Below are positions 22,718 through 31,908 of a stretch of 47,545 nt of DNA, in pieces. The stretch spans positions 1 through 47,545 of the forward strand of contig JAFTQG010000033.1 in NCBI GenBank assembly GCA_017462915.1, read 5' to 3'. Under the pieces are notes generated by a model that was given only the letters and a program-made list of their open reading frames with translations, was not told the origin of the DNA and did not search any database. The stretch's first letter is position 1. Each line of letters begins with the position of its first letter. Made by a program: the position numbers and the translations under genes. This stretch comes from Prevotella sp. Its GTDB lineage: Bacteria > Bacteroidota > Bacteroidia > Bacteroidales > Bacteroidaceae.

Positions 22718-23260
22718 CTATTCAAACTCCAGTCCTTCCTCCTTGTCTTTCTTGTAATAATCGGAGAGCATGCCTATGAATGTCGTTATCTCCTTCACCG
22801 CACGCAGCGTGTCCTCGGAGATTTCCTGACGCTGCAGGCGGAGCATCATCACGCCATACAAGGCGTCGAGGCATGTCTCTATCTCCCCTTTCTCCTTGTC
22901 GCCCTTATTGCGGAGCTCCACGATGAACGGCAATACCTTGTAATACTCTGCACTGTAGAACGGGAATTTAGGAGAGTCGAGCAGCTGCACATGCAGCTCC
23001 GTCAGATCCTGCAGCGTGACATTGTTTATCTGCAGGTGACCGCTCTCGCGGCATCCCTCCTCCGTCATCATCCTTATAAGGTTAGAATACCAGTCCTCCA
23101 GGTCCTCGCGGTCCTCGTCGGGGCAGTCGAACTTGCTGATATATTCACGGCGCAGAGCCGGCATATAGCAGTCAAAGGCACGGATGATGTCTTCCACCTG
23201 CCACATGTACAGCAGGTATTCCGCAATGTTTTCTTGTCTGAGTTTCCTTGAAATGAACAT
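22718..23260 (-). CDS. DUF4924 family protein
   Basis: A 180-residue acidic, mainly helical protein of the DUF4924 family, which I know only from Bacteroidota. Typical traits are the start MFISRKLRQENIAEYLLYMWQVEDIIRA and the middle ELHVQLLDSPKFPFYSAEYYKVLPFIVELR. There is no signal peptide or membrane segment. It lies between lysE and rfbD in the order usual for Bacteroidales. Its function is not known. Confidence 0.85.
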   Translation of the reverse strand: MFISRKLRQENIAEYLLYMWQVEDIIRAFDCYMPALRREYISKFDCPDEDREDLEDWYSNLIRMMTEEGCRESGHLQINNVTLQDLTELHVQLLDSPKFPFYSAEYYKVLPFIVELRNKGDKEKGEIETCLDALYGVMMLRLQRQEISEDTLRAVKEITTFIGMLSDYYKKDKEEGLEFE

Positions 23261-23303
23261 TTATCCTATATGATTGACATTTTCCGGAGACCGTGTCTCC
23301 TCG

Positions 23304-23978
23304 TTACCAGTAAGAGAAAGTATACAGATTGAACACTGTACCGATGAACATCACGAGAGAGAATATCACCACTACAGCGCCTATTAGGCGGTTGATGAGC
23401 TGTATGCTGTTGTCCGAGAACTTCTCCTTCACCATGTCTATGAGCCATGTCAGGCCGTACCACCACAGCAGGGCACCGGCGAATATGCACATATACCCGA
23501 AGGTCATCTCCACCGGACGGTTAGGGACGACGAAGGCAAACTGCGCGAAACACGCCATGAACAGCAGTATTATCAGCGGATTGGAGAACGTCACGAGGAA
23601 GCCCGTGATGCCGTTATGCACGAGAGTGCCTTTCTGCTTGCCGCTGCGGTGTATTTTCTTCGTCGGGTCGGAGAAGAAGCACCATGCGCCGAAAATGAGG
23701 AGCATGAGACTGCCGAACAGCTGCAGCCAGAACTTGTTCTGCGGACTCGTTATGAGGTCCATCACGAAACTCATGCCAAGGCCTGTAATGAGAGCGTATA
23801 TCATGTCGCTGACCGATGCGCCGAGTCCTGTCACCATCCCGTACCAACGCCCCTTGTTCAAGGTGCGCTGGATGGTAAGCACGCCGACAGGTCCCATCGG
23901 AGCCGACGCGATAATCCCTATGAGAATCCCCTTCAGAGCCAGCTCCATCAGGTCTATATGTAATCCAAATGGCATCAT
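23304..23978 (-). CDS. LysE-family transporter
   Basis: From the ATG at 23978 the protein has 224 residues (an extra ATG follows at 23975; the frame also opens upstream). Six hydrophobic segments are visible. The family landmarks APMGPVGVLTIQRTLNKGRW at the first loop and ITGFLVTFSNPLIILLF in the fourth segment place it in the LysE/RhtB group of amino-acid exporters. The substrate cannot be told. It is first of four genes on this strand, facing the divergent glucokinase gene. I do not see a convincing minus-strand -33/-7 pair in the 175-bp gap. Confidence 0.9.
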   Translation of the reverse strand: MMPFGLHIDLMELALKGILIGIIASAPMGPVGVLTIQRTLNKGRWYGMVTGLGASVSDMIYALITGLGMSFVMDLITSPQNKFWLQLFGSLMLLIFGAWCFFSDPTKKIHRSGKQKGTLVHNGITGFLVTFSNPLIILLFMACFAQFAFVVPNRPVEMTFGYMCIFAGALLWWYGLTWLIDMVKEKFSDNSIQLINRLIGAVVVIFSLVMFIGTVFNLYTFSYW

Positions 23979-24045
23979 ATATTCAGAAATATTGATGCAA
24001 AATTGCAAAAAAATACTGAGATGAGCAAATTTAGCGACAGAAATC

Positions 24046-24076
24046 TTTGATTTATTAGATTTAATTATTAACTTTG
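24046..24076 (+). promoter_or_regulatory. Promoter of the ROK kinase gene
   Basis: TTTG (24046-24049), 19 bp, TAACTTTG (24069-24076), a full match to the Bacteroidota consensus. The predicted start leaves a leader of about 70 nt before the ATG at 24154, which supports that ATG over the in-frame codon at 24085. Confidence 0.8.
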
Positions 24077-24153
24077 CTTGGAGATTGTCAGTGTCGCCGT
24101 TACAACGGCACCAATATCCTTACAGAAAACCAAATACAAAAAAATATATCAAA

Positions 24154-25128
24154 ATGACTACAGACCCGGAACGCCCATACGTCATAGGACTTGACCTCGG
24201 AGGGACAAACGCCGTCTTCGGCATAGTTGACAGAGACGCGAACATCATCGCGCAGACATCGGTAAAGACACGCGGTTACTCTACGGCAGAGAGTTTTGTG
24301 GACGCCTGTATCGAGGCTTTACAGCCGATTATCAGCCAGGTGGGCGGCATAGAGCGCATCTACGGCATGGGAGCCGGTGCTCCTAACTCCAACTACCGCA
24401 ACGGATGTATCGAGCAAGCCCCTAACCTCTGCTGGGCAAAAGACAGGAAAGTGCCTCTGGCAGAGATGTTCAGCGAGCGTCTCGGCATAAAGGTAAGTCT
24501 GACAAACGACGCCAACGCCGCCGCGCTCGGCGAGATGGCATACGGTTGCGCGAAAGGCATGCAGGACTTTATCGTCATCACTCTCGGCACAGGTGTCGGC
24601 AGCGGAATCGTCGCCAACGGACAGCTGATATACGGGCATGACGGTTTCGGCGGCGAGCTGGGCCATGTCATCATGGTCAGGGAGAACGGAAGACCATGCG
24701 GATGCGGGCGCACAGGATGTCTCGAGGCTTACTGCTCTGCCACTGGCGTGGCACGCACGGCAAGGGAATGGCTCGAGAAAGACAGCCGTCCGTCGCTTCT
24801 CCGCGAACTGAAGCCTGAGGATATCGACAGCTACCAGGTGTTCAAGGCTGCCTCTGCCGGTGACGAACTGGCAAAGGAAATCTTCGAGTTCACAGGAAAA
24901 ATGCTGGGCGAAGCCTGTGCAGATTTTGCCGCCTTCTCCTCTCCCGAGGCATTCATCTTCTTCGGAGGACTTTGCAAATCAGGCGAGATGCTCATGGACC
25001 CTATACGCAGGGCATACGACAAGAACGTCATGCCGATATACCGCGGCAAGGCGAAATTCCTCTTCTCCACCCTTGACGATGCCACAGCGGCAGTGCTCGG
25101 AGCAGCGGCTCTCGGATGGACCGTGTGA
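24154..25128 (+). CDS. ROK-family glucokinase
   Basis: A 324-residue sugar kinase of the ROK family, probably phosphorylating glucose to glucose 6-phosphate in the cytoplasm. The ATP-binding motif is GLDLGGTN (12-19), the catalytic Asp lies in NDANAAALGE (Asp119), the glycine loop is LGTGVGSGI, and the sugar-binding EGLGH-type motif is GGELGHV. The zinc-binding cluster is CGCGRTGCLE (Cys182, 184, 189). All expected motifs are present and length is normal. The ATG at 24154 is chosen because the earlier in-frame codon lies only a few bases after the predicted transcription start. Other hexoses cannot be ruled out from sequence alone. Confidence 0.92.
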   Translation: MTTDPERPYVIGLDLGGTNAVFGIVDRDANIIAQTSVKTRGYSTAESFVDACIEALQPIISQVGGIERIYGMGAGAPNSNYRNGCIEQAPNLCWAKDRKVPLAEMFSERLGIKVSLTNDANAAALGEMAYGCAKGMQDFIVITLGTGVGSGIVANGQLIYGHDGFGGELGHVIMVRENGRPCGCGRTGCLEAYCSATGVARTAREWLEKDSRPSLLRELKPEDIDSYQVFKAASAGDELAKEIFEFTGKMLGEACADFAAFSSPEAFIFFGGLCKSGEMLMDPIRRAYDKNVMPIYRGKAKFLFSTLDDATAAVLGAAALGWTV

Positions 25129-25204
25129 CTACCGCACGCTGCCACATACGTATAACCACTGAAAACATAAAGGATAACATAACCGAAAACGACAAAACGC
25201 AAGA

Positions 25205-25774
25205 ATGAAAATCGAAGATGATATAAAAAATGCCGTAGAGGTGCTCCGCAAAGGCGGCGTCATCCTCTACCCTACCGACACCGTCTGGGGCATAGGCTGC
25301 GACGCCACCAACGCCGAAGCGGTAAGACGCGTATACGAGATAAAGCACCGCGACGACTCCAAGGCTCTCATCTGCCTTGTCGACTCCAGCGACCGCATAC
25401 AGAGATATGTACGCAATGTGCCTGAGGTGGCGTGGGATATATTCGACCTCGCCACAAAACCGACGACGGTAATCCTCGACGGAGCCACGGGGCTCGCACC
25501 CAATCTGATAGCCGAGGACGGCAGCATAGCGTTGCGTGTGACGCAGGAGGACTTCTCCAAGCAGCTGTGTTACCGCTTCCAGAAAGCACTGGTGAGCACC
25601 AGCGCGAACATCAGCGGCGAACCGACGGCGCAGAATTTCCGCGACATATCAGAGGAAATCGTCAACGCCGTGGACTATGTCTGCTGGACACGCCGTCAGG
25701 AACACAAGCCGCATACGCCGTCGAGCATCATCAAGCTGACACGTGAAGGCAATGTGACGGTAATAAGAAAATAG
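25205..25774 (+). CDS. tsaC: L-threonylcarbamoyladenylate synthase (Sua5/YciO/TsaC family)
   Basis: A 189-residue enzyme that makes threonylcarbamoyl-AMP from threonine, bicarbonate and ATP, the first step towards t6A at position 37 of ANN-reading tRNAs. Family landmarks are GGVILYPTDTVWGIGCDA near the start, YEIKHRDDSKALICLV (the Lys/Arg nucleotide-binding positions) and ALVSTSANISGEP. It lacks the extra C-terminal Sua5 domain, so it is of the short TsaC/YciO form. A YciO role, not t6A synthesis, remains possible. It follows the glucokinase gene by 76 bp and ends at a hairpin. Confidence 0.92.
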   Translation: MKIEDDIKNAVEVLRKGGVILYPTDTVWGIGCDATNAEAVRRVYEIKHRDDSKALICLVDSSDRIQRYVRNVPEVAWDIFDLATKPTTVILDGATGLAPNLIAEDGSIALRVTQEDFSKQLCYRFQKALVSTSANISGEPTAQNFRDISEEIVNAVDYVCWTRRQEHKPHTPSSIIKLTREGNVTVIRK

Positions 25775-25863
25775 CCAAACAACAGCCTGTCGCACAAAGG
25801 TTTAATACTAACAATACGTTTATCTCTCACGGCTCTTAAAGCTAACCATGAGAGACAGCAAAA

Positions 25864-25902
25864 CAAAGGGTGACCCTTCACAATATGGAGGGTCACCCTT
25901 TG
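25864..25902. terminator. Perfect 14-bp hairpin, AAAGGGTGACCCT type
   Basis: CAAAGGGTGACCCT (25864-25877) and AGGGTCACCCTTTG (25889-25902) flank an 11-nt loop. It lies 90 bp after the TsaC gene. A related AAAGGTGACC follows near 25935. Probable terminator and member of the palindrome family at 12.11 and 42.3 kb. Confidence 0.6.
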
Positions 25903-25939
25903 TCGTGTCAAGTGTCACCTCTCACCGGCAGAAAGGTGA

Positions 25940-26105
25940 CCGTTTGGTCGTGCGGTTTTTACGGTTAGGCGGTTGTACGGTTAGGCGGTTATACGGTTAG
26001 GCGGTTTATGCGGTTGTACAAGCAACAGCTGCTATTCCGGCTATCTCTGCTATTCCGGCTATCTCCGTAAAAACCGTACAACCGCACAACCGTATAACCG
26101 CATCA
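25940..26105. repeat. Composite intergenic repeat, copy 5
   Basis: GCGGTTGTACGGTTAG octamers (about 25953-26015), the linker AGCAACAGCTGCTATTCC, the CCGGCTATCTCTG core twice, then AACCGTACAACCGCAC octamers to about 26103. Here both ends carry the CCG octamer and its complement, so the unit could fold back on itself. Confidence 0.75.
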
Positions 26106-26159
26106 ACGTGACCCATCTCAATCATACAGCCACACGGACAAAATTTTTCATACAAATAC

Positions 26160-26190
26160 TTGCATATTCAAATATTTTTCACGAAATTTG
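26160..26190 (+). promoter_or_regulatory. Promoter of the ClC gene
   Basis: TTG (26160-26162), 20 bp, GAAATTTG (26183-26190; one mismatch to TAnnTTTG). It places transcription start near 26197, so in-frame codons before that cannot be the start. Confidence 0.6.
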
Positions 26191-26249
26191 CACATTCACA
26201 CGGAAAGCCCCGACAACCTCTGTGGCATGCACGGGGTAAAGGGATAACG

Positions 26250-28088
26250 ATGCCGATAAATGGCAGAAAACCATATCATACATACGTGGACAATATTGAT
26301 TTGCAGAAAAATACATTGATGGACCGCATCGTCGAATGGCGTGTGGAACACATCTCGAAGCGTGAGCTGACACTCATGCTCGCCTTTGTAGTAGGCGTGC
26401 TCGCGGCTCTGGCAGCCTTCATATTGCACAGCCTCATACACTTCATACAGCAACTGCTGAGCGACAATTTCCTCAACACACACTTCAACTGGTACTACCT
26501 TGTATTCCCCGTGCTGGGCATCCTGCTCACCATGCTCTTCGTGAGATACGTCGTGCGCGACAACATCTCACACGGCATCACACGGATACTCTACGCCATC
26601 TCGACACGCCAAGGCCGTCTCGCGCCACATAACATGTGGAGCTCCGTGGCAGCATCAGCCATAACCATCGGTTTCGGCGGTTCCGTGGGAGCCGAGGCCC
26701 CTATCGTACTGACAGGTTCTGCCATAGGCAGCAACCTCGCGCGCCTCTTCCGCCTCGACAGCAAGACGGTATTCATGCTTATAGGCTGCGGCGCATCGGC
26801 AGCAATAGCAGGCATCTTCAAAGCCCCTATAGCAGGTCTGGTGTTCACCATCGAGGTGCTCATGGTAGACCTCACCATGGCCTCCCTCCTCCCTATGCTC
26901 ATATCGTGCGTCACGGCGACATGCTTCACATACGTCCTCGCCGGCGATGCCTCGCTGTTCCAGTTCCCGCAGACAGAGACATGGCCGGTAAGCCGTGTGC
27001 CTGCCAACGCCATGCTCGGCGTCGCCTGCGGACTTGTCTCGCTGTATTTCATACGCATGATGACCTTCTGCGAAGGTATCTATGGCAGGATGTCACAGCA
27101 TCCTTACCTGAAATGGCTCATGGGCGGCATCGTGCTCAGCGGACTCATATTCCTCCTGCCGTCACTCTACGGCGAGGGATACTCCAGCATAAACATCCTG
27201 CTCAACGGCAAGACGGAGGCGGAATGGAGCCAGGTGATGTCCCACTCGCTGTTTGCGGAACACTACGAACTCCTCATCGTGTACATCGCACTGGTAGTCA
27301 TGACAAAGGCCATCGCCACTGCATCGACAAACGGCGGCGGCGGTTGCGGCGGAACATTCGCGCCGTCGCTGTTCATCGGAGCGTTTGCCGGTTTCCTCTT
27401 CGCACGTATCTGGAACTACTACGGCATAGGCGTCCATGCGCCGGAGAACAATTTCGCACTCCTCGGCATGGCAGGAGTGATGTCCGGAGTGATGCACGCA
27501 CCGCTGACGGGTGTCTTCCTCATCGCCGAACTGACGGGCGGATACCATCTCTTCATACCGTTGCTCATCGTCAGCACCGTGTCCTATCTCACCATCTCCG
27601 TATTCGAGCCGCACAGCATATACGGTATGCGCCTTGCCAAAGAGGGCAAGCTCATCACGCACCATACCGACCATGCCGTGCTCACACTGATGTCTCTCGA
27701 CACCGTCATCGAGCGCGACTGCTCTGCCGTAGACCCCGATATGCCCCTTTCAAGCCTGATACACAAAATCAGCCGCTCACGTGTCAGCGTGCTGCCTGTC
27801 GTCGATGCCGGCAACCATCTGTTAGGGGAGATAGACATGCTGAAGCTCCGCCACATCATCTTCCGCACGGAACTGTACCACAGATTCCAGGTGAGACAGC
27901 TGATGTCTGACCCTCCTGCAACCCTCAACGTCAACGACCCGATGGAGAAGACCATGAAGGCGTTCGACAAGACAAATGCCCAGCAGCTGCCTGTCGTGGA
28001 CATAGACAATGTGCTCATAGGCTATGTCTCCCGCTCGCACGTCTATTCGCTTTACAGGAAGATGGTGGCAGACCTCAGCACCGACTGA
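26250..28088 (+). CDS. ClC-type chloride channel/transporter with C-terminal CBS pair
   Basis: The ATG at 26250 is used since earlier in-frame codons lie before the predicted transcription start; it gives 612 residues (MPINGRKPYH...). About ten hydrophobic helices fill residues 40-440. The ion-path motifs are FGGSVGAEAP, which keeps the gating Glu, and GGGGCGGTFAPSLFIG, with the Phe of the GxFxP motif. The last 130 residues form two CBS domains, which may sense adenine nucleotides. Whether it is a channel or a Cl-/H+ exchanger is not clear. It precedes fmt by 64 bp on the same strand; they may be cotranscribed. Confidence 0.92.
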   Translation: MPINGRKPYHTYVDNIDLQKNTLMDRIVEWRVEHISKRELTLMLAFVVGVLAALAAFILHSLIHFIQQLLSDNFLNTHFNWYYLVFPVLGILLTMLFVRYVVRDNISHGITRILYAISTRQGRLAPHNMWSSVAASAITIGFGGSVGAEAPIVLTGSAIGSNLARLFRLDSKTVFMLIGCGASAAIAGIFKAPIAGLVFTIEVLMVDLTMASLLPMLISCVTATCFTYVLAGDASLFQFPQTETWPVSRVPANAMLGVACGLVSLYFIRMMTFCEGIYGRMSQHPYLKWLMGGIVLSGLIFLLPSLYGEGYSSINILLNGKTEAEWSQVMSHSLFAEHYELLIVYIALVVMTKAIATASTNGGGGCGGTFAPSLFIGAFAGFLFARIWNYYGIGVHAPENNFALLGMAGVMSGVMHAPLTGVFLIAELTGGYHLFIPLLIVSTVSYLTISVFEPHSIYGMRLAKEGKLITHHTDHAVLTLMSLDTVIERDCSAVDPDMPLSSLIHKISRSRVSVLPVVDAGNHLLGEIDMLKLRHIIFRTELYHRFQVRQLMSDPPATLNVNDPMEKTMKAFDKTNAQQLPVVDIDNVLIGYVSRSHVYSLYRKMVADLSTD

Positions 28089-28152
28089 CGGGAGGAAAGG
28101 GAAAGGACACTCTATTCATCGCACTTTACAAAGAAACAGGAAACGAAACATC

Positions 28153-29121
28153 ATGAAGAAAGAAGACTTGCGCATAATATTCATGGGCACACCGGAGTTT
28201 GCGGTGGGCACACTGAAAGCCCTTGTCGAGGGCGGATATAACGTAGTGGCTGTCGTGACGCAGCCAGACAAGCCTGTGGGGAGGCATCAGGACACGCTGC
28301 AACCGTCACAGGTGAAGCTCTATGCCATGGAGCATGACATCCCTGTGCTCCAGCCGGTGAAGATGAAAGACCCGGAGTTTGTCGAGACATTGCGCTCGTA
28401 CAATGCCGACTTGCAGGTGGTTGTGGCATTCCGCATGTTGCCGGAAGTAGTGTGGAATATGCCGAGGTTCGGTACATTCAACGTCCATGCCGCCCTACTT
28501 CCGCAATATCGCGGAGCGGCACCTATCAACTGGGCGGTAATCAACGGTGAGGAGATGACGGGAGTGACGACATTCTTCCTCGACCAAGACATCGATACCG
28601 GACGTATCATAGAACAGCGGAAGTTCCCTATCCCTGACGATGCCGATGTGGAATATGTCTATGACGGACTGATGCATCTCGGTGCGGAGATAGCCCTGTC
28701 TACAGTGGACAAGGTCATCGAGGGTGACGGGAAGGTCGACTCCATGCCGCAGGACGACACTGCCGCCACCAAGCATGCACCGAAGATATTCAAGGAGACA
28801 TGCGAGATGGACTGGCACCGTGACGCGAAGGCCGTGTACGATTTTGTCCGCGGACTGTCACCGTATCCTGGCGCATGGACCACACTCGTGCCTAAGGAAG
28901 GCAAGCCTCTGACGATGAAAGTCTTCAAGACCGTGAAGACAGGCATCCCTGTCGGCGACATGCTCCCCGGGGAGATAATGATGGAAAAGGGACGTATGCT
29001 CGTGGCGTGTAGCGACTGTATGCTGGAGATATCCGAGTTGCAGATTTCAGGAAAGAGACGCATGTCTGCCCATGATTTCCTCAACGGATTCAAGAACATA
29101 GACAACTATACCTGCAAGTGA
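28153..29121 (+). CDS. fmt: Methionyl-tRNA formyltransferase
   Basis: A 322-residue enzyme that formylates Met-tRNA(fMet) using 10-formyltetrahydrofolate. The N-terminal domain shows IIFMGTPEFAVGTLKAL, and the active site is FNVHAALLPQYRGAAPINWA (Asn, His) with the Asp in DQDIDTG. A C-terminal OB-like domain follows. The ATG at 28153 is chosen because it gives the normal N terminus (MKKEDLRIIFMGTPEF). The stop overlaps the truA start by one base (TGATG), so the two are translationally linked. Confidence 0.95.
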   Translation: MKKEDLRIIFMGTPEFAVGTLKALVEGGYNVVAVVTQPDKPVGRHQDTLQPSQVKLYAMEHDIPVLQPVKMKDPEFVETLRSYNADLQVVVAFRMLPEVVWNMPRFGTFNVHAALLPQYRGAAPINWAVINGEEMTGVTTFFLDQDIDTGRIIEQRKFPIPDDADVEYVYDGLMHLGAEIALSTVDKVIEGDGKVDSMPQDDTAATKHAPKIFKETCEMDWHRDAKAVYDFVRGLSPYPGAWTTLVPKEGKPLTMKVFKTVKTGIPVGDMLPGEIMMEKGRMLVACSDCMLEISELQISGKRRMSAHDFLNGFKNIDNYTCK

Positions 29122-29861
29122 TGCGCTACTTCATTTACCTCTCATACGACGGGACTGACTACCACGGATGGCAGATACAGCCCGATGCCGTCTCCGTACA
29201 GGGCGAGATAGAGCGTTGCCTGTCTACTATACTGCGCAGGAAGACACCGATTGTGGGAGCGGGACGCACGGACACTGGTGTCCATGCAAGGATGATGACG
29301 GCACACTTCGAGACAGAGAGCGCCATAGACCATGAGCAGACGGGCTTCCGGCTGAACAGGATGGTGCCTCAGGACATCGCCATACACAGGATAGTGCCTG
29401 TGCCTGACGACATGCACGCGCGGTTCAGTGCCACTTCGCGCACATACCGCTATTACATACACACGCGCAAGTCGCCGTTTCTCCGCAAATATTCGCTCGA
29501 GACACATTACAATCTCGACTTCGACGCCATGAACAAGGCAGGAGAGTATCTGCTGACGGTGAAGGATTTCGCGACATTCTGCAAGGCTGGCTCTGACGTG
29601 AAGACGACATTCTGTGATGTCCGCACGGCGAAATGGGTGGAGACAGCTCCGGGAGAGTGGTATTTCGAGATTACTGCCGACCGTTTCCTCCGCAACATGG
29701 TGCGCGCCGTTGTCGGCACTCTCGTGGATGTCGGAAGGGGAAGGCTCTCGCTGGAGGACTTCAGGAAGGCCGTGGAGGCACACCGCCGCAGCGAGGCGCG
29801 CGAGTCCATGCCGGCTCATGCGCTGTTCCTCGAGGAGGTCACCTATCCCGATATGGACTGA
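29121..29861 (+). CDS. truA: tRNA pseudouridine(38-40) synthase
   Basis: A 246-residue enzyme making pseudouridine at positions 38-40 of the anticodon arm. The start is the ATG at 29121, sharing one base with the fmt stop; a GTG one codon upstream also exists. The catalytic Asp is Asp51 in GAGRTDTGVHA. The family sequences LSYDGTDYHGWQIQP at the start and DRFLRNMVRAVVGTLVDVG near residue 190 are intact. Length is normal for the single-domain TruA. Confidence 0.96.
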   Translation: MRYFIYLSYDGTDYHGWQIQPDAVSVQGEIERCLSTILRRKTPIVGAGRTDTGVHARMMTAHFETESAIDHEQTGFRLNRMVPQDIAIHRIVPVPDDMHARFSATSRTYRYYIHTRKSPFLRKYSLETHYNLDFDAMNKAGEYLLTVKDFATFCKAGSDVKTTFCDVRTAKWVETAPGEWYFEITADRFLRNMVRAVVGTLVDVGRGRLSLEDFRKAVEAHRRSEARESMPAHALFLEEVTYPDMD

Positions 29862-30043
29862 CAATCCTGTATTATCCGGACGCCGTTCCGCATCGACAGA
29901 GCGTTTCGCCCTACCCTTACGCAACGGGAAGAGGCACGCACGGCTGTCAAGGGCATGGCGCGACTAAACACAATATACACAACAAGAACATAATAACGGC
30001 AAGATGCTGAAGCGTCCTGCCCTACCTTTACAACACTGAAGAC

Positions 30044-30964
30044 ATGTGGCTGATACTCGCATTCCTCTCCGCCTGCCTGCTGGGCTTCTATGACGTTTTC
30101 AAGAAACATAGCCTGAGAGACAACGCAGTGATACCTATACTGCTCCTGAACACCCTCTTCTCATCACTGATATTCCTGCCTTTCATCATCGCATCTGCAA
30201 ACAACATCATTGCAGAGGACTCGCTCTTCTTCACACATTCCTACGGATGGGAAGGCCACAAGTATATACTGATGAAGTCGTGCATAGTGCTGAGCAGCTG
30301 GCTTCTCGCCTATTTCGGACTGAAACATCTGCCGCTGACAATCGTCGGCCCTATAAACGCCACACGCCCCGTCATGGTACTTGTAGGAGCCATGACGTTC
30401 TTCTCCGAACATCTCAACCTTTGGCAGTGGCTCGGCGTGATAGTGGCTCTCATAGGCATAGAGATGCTGAAGAAGACTTCCAAGAAGGAGGGCATCAACT
30501 GGTGGCACAACAAGTGGATATACTTCGTGATACTTGCCAATGTGCTCGGTGCCGTGTCAGGACTTTACGACAAGTATCTCATGGCATCTCCCGAGAACGG
30601 CGGCATAGGCCTCGACAAGATGGCTGTGCAGTCATGGTACAACATTTACCAGTTCTTCATGATGCTCGCCATGCTGATACTGCTCTGGTATCCTACAAGG
30701 AAGAGCACGACACCGTTCAGATGGTGCTGGTCTATACCGCTCATCTCCATCTTCCTCTCCGCTGCGGACTTTGTTTACTTCTATGCCCTCGGACTTGACG
30801 GCGCGATGATAAGCATCGTCTCCATGGTACGCCGCGGCAGCGTGATAGTAAGTTTCCTCTTCGGAGCCATGATATTCAAGGAGAAGAATCTCAAGGCGAA
30901 AGTGCTGGACCTCCTGCTCGTATTGCTGTCAATGCTTTTCCTCTATCTCGGAAGCTGTCAGTAA
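30044..30964 (+). CDS. EamA/DMT-type transporter
   Basis: A 306-residue inner-membrane protein with about ten hydrophobic helices in two homologous halves (starting near residue 3 and near 155), the layout of the drug/metabolite transporter superfamily. The end of each half has the EamA sequence type (AMTFFSEHLNLWQWLGVIVALIGI and FGAMIFKEKNLKAKVLDLLLVLL). Substrate unknown. The 182-bp gap after truA shows no gene or clear promoter; it may be read from the fmt-truA transcript. Confidence 0.88.
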   Translation: MWLILAFLSACLLGFYDVFKKHSLRDNAVIPILLLNTLFSSLIFLPFIIASANNIIAEDSLFFTHSYGWEGHKYILMKSCIVLSSWLLAYFGLKHLPLTIVGPINATRPVMVLVGAMTFFSEHLNLWQWLGVIVALIGIEMLKKTSKKEGINWWHNKWIYFVILANVLGAVSGLYDKYLMASPENGGIGLDKMAVQSWYNIYQFFMMLAMLILLWYPTRKSTTPFRWCWSIPLISIFLSAADFVYFYALGLDGAMISIVSMVRRGSVIVSFLFGAMIFKEKNLKAKVLDLLLVLLSMLFLYLGSCQ

Positions 30965-31059
30965 CTCCCTGTCGCACAGTCTACGGTGAAGAATAAAGCA
31001 TTACGCTGTAGAGCGACAGACATTTGGAATCAATCTACACAAATACATAATTTTAGGTA

Positions 31060-31090
31060 TTGCGAGTGCTTGGGATTTTATGTACCTTTG
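31060..31090 (+). promoter_or_regulatory. Promoter of the heme-uptake genes
   Basis: TTG (31060-31062), 20 bp, TACCTTTG (31083-31090). It leaves a short leader of about 20 nt before the ATG at 31117. I see no obvious Fur-type palindrome, though iron or heme control would be expected. Confidence 0.75.
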
Positions 31091-31116
31091 CACCCGCAAA
31101 TCATTTTCAAGATACA

Positions 31117-31908
31117 ATGTTCAGAAAACAGTTATTTTACCTTTCAATACTTTTCCTTCCCGTCATGCTCCTGAGCGGATGTGAGGGAGGTTTTGACTTT
31201 GTCTATGACGAGCCGCCTGTCGTAACGCCAGTACAGGGACAAGTCTATGTCGATGCCTCGTCATGGACAGAATGGCATTATCTCGACCTTGCCGCAGTAA
31301 GCGAAAAGAGTGCGGAGGATGAAGATTATGACGCTTCCGGGGCTTTCGAGACATTCAGTATACCGATGACTGCCACAGGCGACATCGAGACGGAAACAGG
31401 CCACGGTAGACCGGGACAGTACCAGTACTGGTATGATGTATGGGGAGAGGGACTCAGCAAGAACGAGTTCCGCCAGTTCACACCATGCGAGGCACAGCAG
31501 GAGCCCGAGTCGTGGACCTTTGCCGTACATCGTGACAATGTCCGTACAAACCCTGATGTCGTCTCCGGCGTCTGGGAGTCACAGCTGACGGACATTTCCG
31601 CAGTGACTTCCGCCTTGACCGCCAGCGCGACATTCACCGCAGACGAATGGAGCGAGAACGAGGTATGGAGCGACCAGTCGAAAATGCTCAGTTGTCTCGT
31701 CTCGTCGCAAGGAATAAAGGTCAGCAAAGTGCTCAGCAGTTGGCTGAAAATGAGCATTCCGCCCATTCCTCCGGCATTTGCCCACAACAACCATGTCTTC
31801 ATACTCGCCATGAGAGACGGCACATTTGCAGCCTTGCAACTTGCCGACTACATAGGCCCTAACGGCACGAAATGCTGCCTCACGATAAACTATAAGTATC
31901 CGCTATGA
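31117..31908 (+). CDS. hmuY: HmuY-type heme-binding lipoprotein
   Basis: The ATG at 31117 lies just after the predicted transcription start and gives a lipoprotein signal (LPVMLLSGC; lipid-modified Cys near residue 22), 263 residues in all. The mature part has the all-beta HmuY pattern: VYVDASSWTEWHYLDLA near its start, WDI-like YWYDVWGEGLSKNEF in the middle, and VFILAMRDGTFAALQLADYIGPNGTKCCLTINYKYPL at the end. HmuY proteins take heme from host proteins and pass it to the HmuR receptor. In Porphyromonas two His bind heme, while Prevotella and Tannerella relatives are said to use Met; I cannot assign ligands here. Its stop overlaps hmuR by ATGA. Confidence 0.88.
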   Translation: MFRKQLFYLSILFLPVMLLSGCEGGFDFVYDEPPVVTPVQGQVYVDASSWTEWHYLDLAAVSEKSAEDEDYDASGAFETFSIPMTATGDIETETGHGRPGQYQYWYDVWGEGLSKNEFRQFTPCEAQQEPESWTFAVHRDNVRTNPDVVSGVWESQLTDISAVTSALTASATFTADEWSENEVWSDQSKMLSCLVSSQGIKVSKVLSSWLKMSIPPIPPAFAHNNHVFILAMRDGTFAALQLADYIGPNGTKCCLTINYKYPL